The notes beneath the pieces were generated by a model. The model searched no databases. It was not told where the DNA came from and saw only the letters and a list, made by a program, of their open reading frames with translations. A stretch of DNA of 64,000 nt from Hanleya hanleyi (lineage: Eukaryota; Mollusca; Polyplacophora; Lepidopleurida; Hanleyidae), in NCBI GenBank assembly GCA_036873755.1, contig JAVTVY010020622.1, forward strand, positions 1 to 64,000. Reading direction: 5' to 3'. The translations under genes and the position numbers were made by a program. Below, piece by piece: positions 57,654 to 64,000 of the stretch (position 1 is its first letter; each line of letters begins with the position of its first letter).

Positions 57654-57884
57654 TTTCCACTACATAGTTCCCATCTACGTTATATATGTTATTTTCAAAA
57701 TTCACTCCCAGAAATTTTTTCTCAAACCATTCCCTAGAACGACCGTATACCACCTACATCCGCTACCCATGTACATTTCGCACATTCAAATTGCGCACCA
57801 TTTTTGTAATGTCACCCGCACTTTGTTGTAAATCTTCATAATGTAATTTCCCAAAGATTCCAAAATAAAGTTTACATAAAAAAA
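57250..57884 (+). mobile_element. 5'-truncated LINE inserted in the Polinton
   Basis: The 635-bp unit ends in a short poly(A) (57878-57884) after an AATAAAG word and is flanked by the identical 7-mer AACTCGG (57243-57249 and 57885-57891). It carries the C-terminal end of a non-LTR retrotransposon ORF2 and ~230 bp of 3' UTR. Base composition is clearly more AT-rich than the surrounding Polinton. Orientation is opposite to the Polinton genes. The insertion is younger than the Polinton. Confidence 0.9.
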
Positions 57885-58123
57885 AACTCGGGTGGGGCCG
57901 TCTTCAATACACGGAGCGTCGGAGCGTGCTTCCGTACTCGCGCAGACATCATGTACAACTAATGCTAGAACCCACAACTCTGCTCTTTTTATCCTTTTGC
58001 GGGCTATCTCCTGAATATCGAACAGAGACAAAGTCAACCATGCTGTGGTATTAATTCTTTTTATTATCCCCATCATCAAACACACACACTCCAGCTGGGG
58101 GCGCCACTGTGGGTGTGTTTACA

Positions 58124-58729
58124 TTATTTTTGCATGTACACGTGGTGGGTCTCTCCGGGAAAGATGCCGGTCCGTAGTCGAAGGTGGTCGGGGGTGGCTT
58201 GCTTGAGGTCGAAGAGCATATACCCGTGCTGAGGGGTTGTGGCATCTTTAAAGGCTTCCAACGCAAACGGTGTGCGGCCGGGATACATCTGTCTCGCCAG
58301 GTGCAGCAGTTGAGTGGTATCTCTCGGGTTTTTGAAGACCACCAGGTAGTGGGCATTTAAGCTGATGTTCCGATGTTCTTTGTTTTTACTGAACAGATTC
58401 TGCACAATGTAGATGATGCTGAGCCGTCGATGATGGCTGCCTTTGGTAAAGAGTTGGGTGACCCGCGCATCCGTCTCCGCCATGAGATCATCCAGAACCA
58501 ACAAGGTGTCGGGTTCCAAGTCGGCCAGGTTGGGTATGCCTTCCACGAACGTGATATGGGGCATTGCTGCATACGCTGCCTGTCATTCTCCGTAACACCA
58601 CACGACTCGGGCAATGGGTGGGGTGATCATGCTGTCGGCGTGTTGAAGGAGCTTCCTGACGAAGTGCGTTTTGCCGGAGCCCGTCGGTCCTGCGATGACA
58701 GTGAAGGGATGCTGCCACCGAGGGTCCAT
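58124..58729 (-). pseudogene. FtsK/HerA-type packaging ATPase, one in-frame stop
   Basis: The ATG at 58729 opens a ~200-codon frame. Walker A is GPTGSGKTH at about residues 14-22 (FTVIAGPTGSGKTHFVRKLL). Walker B is TLLVLDDLM (about residues 76-84). A later Gln/Asn motif (IYIVQNLFSKN) and SLNAHYLVVFKNPRD fit the FtsK-HerA family A32-like packaging ATPases of Polintons and adintoviruses. In virions these pump DNA into the capsid. A TGA at 58583-58585 (codon 49) splits the gene between Walker A and B without any change of frame, so this is a single nonsense difference and not a frameshift. It overlaps the 3' part of the upstream membrane-protein frame. Located between integrase-side and capsid-side genes as usual. 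Confidence 0.9.
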
Positions 58730-59217
58730 GGTTCGAGCTGTATGCGCTGTCGTGGTAACCCGCTCTTGTAAATTTGGTACGAGTGAACTGGAGTGGTGGT
58801 GGTGGGTACAACGTCGGTCGTCGTTGTCTGTTCACTGCGAGTGATGATGGTGGTGGGTACAACGTTGGTCGTCGTTGTCTGTTCAGTGTGAGGGATGAAA
58901 TCCGGTGGGTTTTCAGACGTAGTGGGTGTACTTGGTGTAGGTGTGGAGCTCGGTGTGGATCTCGATGGGGCTTGTACACGGGGTTTGGTGGTGATGGTGA
59001 CTGGGCTCGATACGGGGTTGACTGATGCTATCTGTAGACCGGTTTCACTGATGGCTGGTGTTCTCAGTTGGTTAAGTAACGTGCTGACATAGGCTACGTC
59101 GTAAAACACACCTCCGTACAACACACTCAGCAGGGTTAGCAATATCAGCATAAAGCCCACTTGCGCTTTGCGCGTTTTGGGAGACGCTGTGTTCAGAGGC
59201 AGCTGCTGCTTGTCCAT
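58627..59217 (-). CDS. Single-pass membrane protein with Thr/Pro-rich stalk
   Basis: Starting at ATG 59217 (MDKQQLPLNTASP), residues ~19-38 are hydrophobic (VGFMLILLTLLSVLYGGVFY), giving one transmembrane segment after a short basic cytoplasmic tail. Residues ~65-150 are Thr/Ser/Pro-rich with duplicated TTTT(D/N)VVPTT segments, like a heavily O-glycosylated stalk. The frame runs past the ATPase start and ends at 58627, overlapping that gene by ~100 bp; the true end may differ if an indel is present. A TATA box lies at 59266-59272, inside the integrase 3' end. I know no named family; topology suggests a surface or envelope-associated protein of the element. The frame extends upstream to 59331 without another ATG near a promoter. 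Confidence 0.55.
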   Translation of the reverse strand: MDKQQLPLNTASPKTRKAQVGFMLILLTLLSVLYGGVFYDVAYVSTLLNQLRTPAISETGLQIASVNPVSSPVTITTKPRVQAPSRSTPSSTPTPSTPTTSENPPDFIPHTEQTTTTNVVPTTIITRSEQTTTTDVVPTTTTPVHSYQIYKSGLPRQRIQLEPWTLGGSIPSLSSQDRRAPAKRTSSGSSFNTPTA

Positions 59218-59265
59218 AGCACCGTGGTCGAACGTGGAATGAAGGATGACGGTAGTGGTGTCTGG

Positions 59266-59272
59266 CTTTATA
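59266..59272 (-). promoter_or_regulatory. TATA box of the membrane-protein gene
   Basis: TATAAAG on the minus strand, ~50 bp upstream of the ATG at 59217, overlapping the last codons of the integrase gene. Confidence 0.5.
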
Positions 59273-60341
59273 GCCGTTTCACCTGGTTGGCCGCCACCCA
59301 GGAATTGAAGGAACTGGGCCAACCTTGCCATTTGACGAAATGAAACAGTTTACCACGCCGACGTTCCGTTTTCAAAATCTGCTCCACCGTGTAGTAGTTT
59401 TGCTGTGTTTTTACGACAGTCTGTAATTCCGTCTCGTAAAACGTCCCTAGCAGCGGTTCCCCTTGAAGATCTTCTAGTTCATAGACTCGCTGCTGTCGGG
59501 GTAGGCGCCGTTTAATCAGGAAGTGCTCATCGCTCCAGTTGGCCAAGTAACTTTTCTCAAATTGACCTTTGACTTGACGGATCCGTACAGGGTCCCCGAC
59601 CTTGTACACCGCCTTCGTCGTTCGCCGCGATTGGCTGGGGTACAAGACACGCCGGACTTGGGCTTCATTGCGTTGGGTCACGGTAATGGGGGCTCTCTCT
59701 ATACTCCGGTGATAGGCTCGATTGTAACCATTCACAAGTTTCGGGAGAACATCGATGTACCGCCTTGTATTCTTATAGGTGAAATATTTATACATGCGGC
59801 ATTTGATTGTCCTGTTAAACCTTTCCACCACGGAAGCCTTGGTCTCGTTGTACGTATGGAAGAAAAACACCTTCTGGGCTTTCAGAAACTGTTGGAACGG
59901 TCTGTTGAGGAATTCCGTGCCTTCGTCGGTTTGCAAATACAAAGGTTTACGCCCGGTCTTGAAGATGTCTTTGAACGCCGCTATGAGATTCACCCCCGTT
60001 TTTGTCCGGATGGGTACCACCCACGCATACTTCGATAGGATATCGATGCACGTCAAGATATACCGATTCCCATCGTTGTGTTTGGCAAAGGCGCTCATAT
60101 CGACCAAATCCGCTTGCCACTGGGCATCTATTCCTCCCACGATGACCCGGTTCCGTAGAAAATGGCGACGGACAGATCGATGTAAGGTATAGGTGTCTTG
60201 TTTTCTTAACCAATCTCGGACTTGGGCACTTTGTATCCCCTGGGGTTTGGCCGCTCGATAGAGAGCCGACAATGCACTATAGGCCGCCGGACTGTCGGGA
60301 CTGTAGTATAAGTTATCCAACACCTTCTCCCAGCTCTTCAT
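59268..60341 (-). CDS. Polinton DDE integrase with C-terminal chromodomain
   Basis: An uninterrupted 357-residue frame from ATG 60341. The retroviral-type rve core shows Asp78 in WQADLVDM, Asp139 in YLQTDEGTEF and Glu173 in VVERFNRTIK, a complete catalytic triad. An SH3-like segment (KVGDPVRIRQVKGQF) follows at ~250. The last ~45 residues form a chromodomain (YTVEQILKTERRRGKLFHFV and KWQGWPSSFNSW), common in Polinton integrases and likely to guide insertion to modified histones. The enzyme processes and joins element ends to host DNA. A TATA box lies 36-43 bp upstream. It is the best preserved gene of the element. Decayed relatives lie at 47.7-48.7 kb. Confidence 0.95.
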   Translation of the reverse strand: MKSWEKVLDNLYYSPDSPAAYSALSALYRAAKPQGIQSAQVRDWLRKQDTYTLHRSVRRHFLRNRVIVGGIDAQWQADLVDMSAFAKHNDGNRYILTCIDILSKYAWVVPIRTKTGVNLIAAFKDIFKTGRKPLYLQTDEGTEFLNRPFQQFLKAQKVFFFHTYNETKASVVERFNRTIKCRMYKYFTYKNTRRYIDVLPKLVNGYNRAYHRSIERAPITVTQRNEAQVRRVLYPSQSRRTTKAVYKVGDPVRIRQVKGQFEKSYLANWSDEHFLIKRRLPRQQRVYELEDLQGEPLLGTFYETELQTVVKTQQNYYTVEQILKTERRRGKLFHFVKWQGWPSSFNSWVAANQVKRL

Positions 60342-60368
60342 GGTGACAAATGATGATGGATCCTGGCT

Positions 60369-60823
60369 CTATCGTTTATTTATAACGGGTATATCTTGAG
60401 CCGGAGTTTCTTTCTGATTTTCTTCGTTGGCTTCCACAGTGTCCATGGTAAATGACCAGTCCAACTCGTCTGATGACCGCTTGATAAGCACTTGATCCAC
60501 ATCTACCACGGCATCTTCCAATGCAGACCATAGATCAGGGTGAAGGGTAAAATCTAGCCGAGCCAATTGAGCAAAGAAAGGGCCGCGTCGGATGTACACA
60601 TCGTGACACAAGTGGATGAAGTCGCCGTCCAGCTCACCAGACAACACGCGTTTGAATTTGGTCCAGCCCTCCCGGGACAGACGAATGTGGGCCGGGCACG
60701 GTTGTGTAGGGTCCGCATCACAGATGTCTCCCACCTCCTCCATGATATCGACCGTATCCGCATAAACGTGCAGGAAAACCTCGGGTGTCAAGCTGAGATA
60801 CGCTGAGATATATGCTCCGTCAT
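60369..60823 (-). CDS. Hypothetical Polinton protein, paralogue 1
   Basis: The body (TTG at 60791 to stop at 60369) encodes ~140 residues with LHVYADTVDIMEEVGDICD, GWTKFKRVLSGELDG, FTLHPDLWSALEDAV and RSSDELDW, then an acidic C-terminus. The next gene to the right has the same landmarks in the same order, so the two arose by tandem duplication. The only nearby ATG (60823), just downstream of a TATA box (60863-60870), is out of frame with the body (32 bases away), implying a small indel near the start or non-ATG initiation. No enzymatic motif, membrane segment or known domain is visible. Function unknown. Confidence 0.65.
60377..60384 (-). promoter_or_regulatory. TATA box of the integrase gene
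   Basis: TATAAATA on the minus strand, 36-43 bp upstream of the integrase ATG (60341). Confidence 0.55.
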
Positions 60824-60862
60824 GGTCAGTACGTGAATGGTGCCAGATTTGACTGTCTCTCG

Positions 60863-60870
60863 TATTTATA
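60863..60870 (-). promoter_or_regulatory. TATA box of paralogue 1
   Basis: TATAAATACGAG on the minus strand, 40-47 bp upstream of the ATG at 60823. The same word precedes paralogue 2 and survives in the older remnant at 48329-48336. Confidence 0.6.
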
Positions 60871-60903
60871 GGGAGAACCCCGTGAGATCAAAGGATCGGG
60901 TTG

Positions 60904-61383
60904 TCAAAGTCTAACCGGGTAATCAATGGCATCGTCGTCTGGTTCATTGCTAGACATTTGCTTATTGGGTTCTGCCGCCGCTTCTCTCAGGGCACGAGCC
61001 CACTCCAACTCGTCTGATGACCGCTCGTCCGGTGTAAACAGCTGGTCCACGATAGGCACCACTTTCTCGAAGGCTGTCCACAGATCGGGGTCTAGGGTGA
61101 AGCCTCGCGTGTGGTCTTGGTAGCGGCCCAGGCGTGGGAAGTAGGGTACACGGTGTACGTAGATGGCATTGTCTATGTGGATGAGGTGTCCGTCGAGCTC
61201 GCCGCTCAACACCCGTTTAAATTTGGTCCAGCCGTCACGGTGTAGCGTAACCGTATTCGATACGGTCTCAGCGCGCGACCAGCAAACATCTCCACGGTCT
61301 TCCACGAGGGTGGCTTTATCTTCATAGACGTGTAACCCGACCCGGGGTGTAAGGGGAAGGATGGCTCATAGAACTGATGACAT
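60904..61383 (-). pseudogene. Hypothetical Polinton protein, paralogue 2
   Basis: Same family as 60369-60823: LHVYEDKATLVEDRGDVC, GWTKFKRVLSGELDG (identical over 15 residues), FTLDPDLWTAFEKVV, RSSDELEW, then an acidic tail ending at 60904. The ATG at 61383 is in frame with the body but is followed after five codons by an in-frame TGA (61366-61368), so the gene is either disrupted at its start or initiates further in at a non-ATG codon. A TATA box lies at 61434-61441. Conservation of the central region between the two copies suggests past constraint. Function unknown. Confidence 0.6.
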
Positions 61384-61433
61384 GGTTGACCCAATGACGA
61401 TCGGTGAATGACGCACACTGTGTCTGACCCTCG

Positions 61434-61441
61434 TATTTATA
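61434..61441 (-). promoter_or_regulatory. TATA box of paralogue 2
   Basis: TATAAATACGAGGG on the minus strand, ~50-58 bp upstream of the ATG at 61383; shares TATAAATACGAG with paralogue 1. Confidence 0.6.
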
Positions 61442-61455
61442 GTCAGGTCCCACTG

Positions 61456-61782
61456 TCAATGCCACAGCGCCATGGTCAATAGGGCACTGGCCATGACTAG
61501 GCCAAGCAACCGTCGCTGATTCCGGCGTGAGCGCTCGTGGTCCATAGCCCGAGCATCAAGGATGGCTGTCATAGTCCAGTAGTGGTGAGTGATGGCACAC
61601 CTCTCCATCGAGTGCACTCTGTCGAGGACCGCTTCTGTGAACTCGTTCAGGATCTGGCGTCGCCCTTCGTTGTCGTCGCCATCTGAAAACATGGACCGAA
61701 CCACCGCTCGGTAACCCGTGAGTGAATTAACCACGGTCGCATGCTGTAAAATGCGAGTGGCATAGGGACGGGTGTCCGTCAT
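61456..61782 (-). CDS. Small tail-anchored protein of unknown function
   Basis: A 108-residue open frame from ATG 61782. It is largely helical and charged (SMFSDGDDNEGRRQILNEFT, ARAMDHERSRRNQRR) and ends in a hydrophobic segment LLGLVMASALLTMALW, so it is a candidate C-terminally anchored membrane protein. A TATA box (61828-61835) lies ~46 bp upstream. It is the first gene inside the right TIR. I recognise no family. Intact frame plus promoter support expression. Confidence 0.55.
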   Translation of the reverse strand: MTDTRPYATRILQHATVVNSLTGYRAVVRSMFSDGDDNEGRRQILNEFTEAVLDRVHSMERCAITHHYWTMTAILDARAMDHERSRRNQRRLLGLVMASALLTMALWH

Positions 61783-61827
61783 GGCTCTGAAACCGTAGGA
61801 ATGGAGGTGTAGGGTCCAGAGAGACGT

Positions 61828-61835
61828 GTTTTATA
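61828..61835 (-). promoter_or_regulatory. TATA box of the tail-anchored protein gene
   Basis: TATAAAAC on the minus strand, ~46-53 bp upstream of ATG 61782. Confidence 0.5.
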
Positions 61836-61839
61836 GACC

Positions 61840-62451
61840 ATGTCACACATGCGCGCGCCTAGACGTAGCTCTACGGGTGTAGTCCGTGATACGTACTATT
61901 CTGATGGGTTAGTCCAAAGAAGAGAGCAACAACAGCAACAAAGATTACAGCGCCGGAGGCGCTCCTGGATCCCCTGGAAAATTTTCTCCACGTCTCATGG
62001 TATAGCTCCGGTGAGGCAGGCTCATGCTGGTGAGGCTCAGGCAAGTAGCTCCTCTCGTCAGATAGGCTCAGGCTGGTCAGGCAGGCTGGTCAGGTAGCTC
62101 CGATCGGCAGGGCAATGAATGCAGCAATGCCCTAAACATTCCCACTTTTATTATACCTACATAGAAGTACCCGGATGTAAGCGCGGACATAGGCGAAAGC
62201 ATCCTAGTACCCGGATGTAGGTTGCAGACGTGAGCCAAATTCTAGTACGCGTCCATTGGTTCTTTTATCGATCACTCATTGGCTCTTTTTCTCGACCGCT
62301 GATTGGTCCAAATGGAACTGCCCATCCTTCCCAGGTTAATTTACAGTCCCCTTTTTGCGTTCAAGCTCTGTATATCGATGCCGCAACATTGTTGCCGAGC
62401 CTTGCCGAAAGGGAGACCTTTTGACCTGGATGTGACCGTTGACCCGACATT
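61840..62451. other. Non-coding spacer between first gene and right TIR
   Basis: It contains short GGCTCAGGCTGGTCAGG-type repeats (about 62000-62100) and a duplicated TAGTACCCGGATGTA-like word (62166 and 62205). A plus-strand frame with a Gln/Arg run (61920-61955) has no protein-like character. No polymerase gene. Confidence 0.6.
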
Positions 62452-64000
62452 CATCCGCGCACTGCCGGTGATGACGCTGTGGCCGGGCGGGCTGGGCCGG
62501 CCGGGAAAACCCCCACAGACAGGTCAGTACATGCATTCCTATCATGTTCCCAGGTCACACCCCATTCACACCGACCCTCATGCATACCCGGATGCAGGCG
62601 CAGACGTCAGCGAAATTCCGGCGGAAAAACCCCCACAGACAGGTCAGTACATGTCCTATCATGTTCCAAGGTCACGCCCCATTCACCCAAACCGGAAGTG
62701 ACGTCATACCCCTAATTTCACATGCACCCATCCAAGACTGGATGCCCCTTCACGAATGCTTCACTTTGATACCTCACTCGACTCCATCGGACCATGAGTG
62801 GCCCACCTAGACCGCAAAAACGTCTATTTCCACACCCGTTTCCCACAATTCCCTGTACGCGCATGCGCAGAATGTGGACAACGGCCAAGACACTACTCCA
62901 GGTGGCTGCTCCCTCACATGGGCTTCACATGGATACCTCACTCGACTCCATCGGCCCATTAGTGGCTCGCCTAGGCCCCAGAACGTCTATTTCCATACAC
63001 TTTCTCTACTGCGCATGCGCAGAATGACGTCAGTTCCAGGTCACACCCAGCCCGTTGAATACTCCCTCACGTATGCTTTACATTGATACCTCACTCGATC
63101 CAATCGGCCCAATAGTGGCCCACCTAAACCCCAACACGTCTATTTCTATACTATTTCTATACTCCAGACTGCGCATGCGCAGACTATTGACAACGAACGA
63201 CACAGTAGCCCATGCGGATGCTCCCTCACGACGGCTTCAAAATAAGACCTCATACGACACCATAGGATCATTAGGGGCTCACCTAAACCCTAAAACGTCT
63301 ATTTCCACACCCTTTTCCCAGAATTCCCTGTCTGCGCATGCGCAGAATGTTGACAACGGCCGAGACACTAGTCCAATCGGATACCCCCTCAACTCCATCG
63401 GCTCATTAGTGGCTCACCTAGATCCCAAAACGTCTATTTTCATACCCTTTGTCTATTGCGCATGCGCAGAATGACGATATTCCGACTCCACATCCACCCA
63501 GTGGGATGCCCCCTCACATAGGCTTCACATTGATACCTCACCCGACCCCATCGGTCCATAAGTGGCCCACCTAGACCCCAAAACGGCTATTTCCATACCC
63601 TTTGTCTACCGCGCATGCGCAGAATGACGATATTTCAACCCCACACCCAGCCCGTCGGATGCCCCCTCACATAGGCTTCACATTGATACCTCACTCGACC
63701 CCATCGGACCATTAGTGGCCCACCTAGACCCCAAAACGGCTATTTCCATACCCTTTGTCTACCGCGCATGCGGAGACTGACGATATTTCAACCCCACACC
63801 CAGCCCGTCGGATGCGCCTTCACGAATACTTCACATTGATACCTCATACGACTCCATCGACCCACTAGTGGCCCACCTAGACCCCAAAACGTCTATTTCC
63901 ATACACTTTGTCTATAGATTTAATATGCATTCCTAGTACAACCCAGAACAAGTCTGGACATGCCTTGATCTCGGGGAGCCAGGTGTTCGGCACGTGAGCT
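62452..64000. repeat. Polinton right terminal inverted repeat (reaches window end)
   Basis: Complement of 50814-52428. It contains the same blocks in reverse order: CACTGCCGGTGATG (62459-62472), two CCCCACAGACAGGTCAGTAC blocks, seven ~153-bp tandem units and the terminal GGTGTTCGGCACGTGAGCT. The visible right arm is ~65 bp shorter than the left, from small internal indels. Confidence 0.92.
62740..63915. repeat. ~153-bp tandem units with GCGCATGCGC palindromes (right TIR)
   Basis: Mirror of the left array. GCGCATGCGC occurs at 62859, 63011, 63171, 63334, 63458, 63611 and, with one change, at 63764. Spacing is 124-163 bp; the short 63334-63458 interval reflects a small deletion. Confidence 0.9.

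Larger units (their letters stand above)
56971..57952 (-). pseudogene. Small conserved Polinton protein, split by a LINE
   Basis: The C-terminal part (57242-56971) reads DPDLVRCLCEIGYNLLKGNV, LTPAQKTKLAKHKTGLRTLV and a hydrophobic glycine-rich end (GFLGAILAPLAASMLGPVLG). This is a well-conserved small protein next to Polinton capsid genes. Its own start is missing there; instead an ATG-initiated piece with a matching basic N-terminus (MMSARVRKHAPTLRVLKTAP) lies at 57952-57892, on the other side of a 635-bp LINE. The two halves come together across the LINE's 7-bp TSD, with a small indel near 57225-57232. The hydrophobic tail suggests membrane or capsid-interior interaction. Broken by insertion. 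Confidence 0.75.
50814..64000 (-). mobile_element. Polinton (Maverick) lacking DNA polymerase B
   Basis: Long TIRs (50814-52428 and 62452-64000) enclose a minus-strand gene block with integrase, packaging ATPase, adenain-like protease, major and minor capsid proteins and conserved small proteins: the hallmark Polinton set. The outermost visible bases are AGCTCACGTG... and ...CACGTGAGCT; starting with AG fits known Polinton termini, but the element may extend past the window. No frame of the ~1000 codons needed for protein-primed PolB exists, and the element is about 13.2 kb, short by roughly one PolB gene compared with usual 15-20 kb elements. Several genes are broken and a LINE is inserted at 57250-57884. 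Confidence 0.93.

Noticed and set aside
61840..62097. Plus-strand frame with QQQQQ and RRRR runs
   Set aside because: Low-complexity frame in the spacer, opposite to all element genes, no promoter or family resemblance.

Overview
This is a eukaryotic window, most likely from a marine invertebrate. The abundance of ACATGTA-type words, the tandem-core repeats that resemble bivalve 'pearl' elements, the tRNA-derived SINEs and a Polinton suggest a lophotrochozoan such as a bivalve or brachiopod; that placement is an inference. I see no bacterial operon structure and no convincing complete host gene. Almost everything recognisable is mobile DNA.

1-34 kb is AT-rich intergenic or intronic sequence containing many nested transposons, most bounded by terminal inverted repeats (TIRs) and target-site duplications (TSDs): a hAT-like group with CAGG... 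ends and 5-6 bp TSDs (2289-4037, 12582-13459, 17620-18067, 22598-22930, 30362-31297, 32021-32612), TTAA-flanked elements (6795-10938, 12425-14457, 19985-21854, 27611-28649), two tRNA-derived SINEs with perfect TSDs (4591-4826, 15991-16218) and several large fold-back palindromes. Two TTAA elements (6795-10938 and 19985-21854) carry the same kind of gene: an acidic N-terminus, a PYxFEP-like motif and, in one, a Cys cluster resembling the P2X7 cytoplasmic ballast domain. The first also carries a THAP zinc-finger gene.

34.9-46.6 kb is dominated by a ~157-bp tandem repeat (about 45-50 monomers in five blocks) with Helentron/pearl-like 3' ends: ACGG-rich microsatellite followed by a terminal hairpin. 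It is broken by a reverse-transcriptase fragment and a 113-bp hairpin MITE. A smaller relative of the array lies at 6.8-9.1 kb.

46.6-50.8 kb is a decayed zone holding a retroelement tail and at least two rearranged fragments of an older Polinton integrase region.

50.8-64 kb is a Polinton (Maverick) with ~1.6-kb TIRs. The right TIR reaches the last base of the window. All its recognisable genes lie on the minus strand, in order from the right: a small tail-anchored protein, two paralogous hypothetical proteins, an intact DDE integrase with chromodomain, a membrane protein, a packaging ATPase, a small conserved protein split by a LINE, a proline-rich conserved protein, a penton-like minor capsid protein, a small basic protein, the double-jelly-roll major capsid protein and an adenain-like protease. 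No protein-primed DNA polymerase B is present. Integrase and protease are open, but ATPase and both capsid genes carry stops or frameshifts, so this copy looks like a non-autonomous, decaying element (assembly indels remain an alternative). Its TIRs are built from ~153-bp tandem units, nearly all with a GCGCATGCGC-type palindrome.
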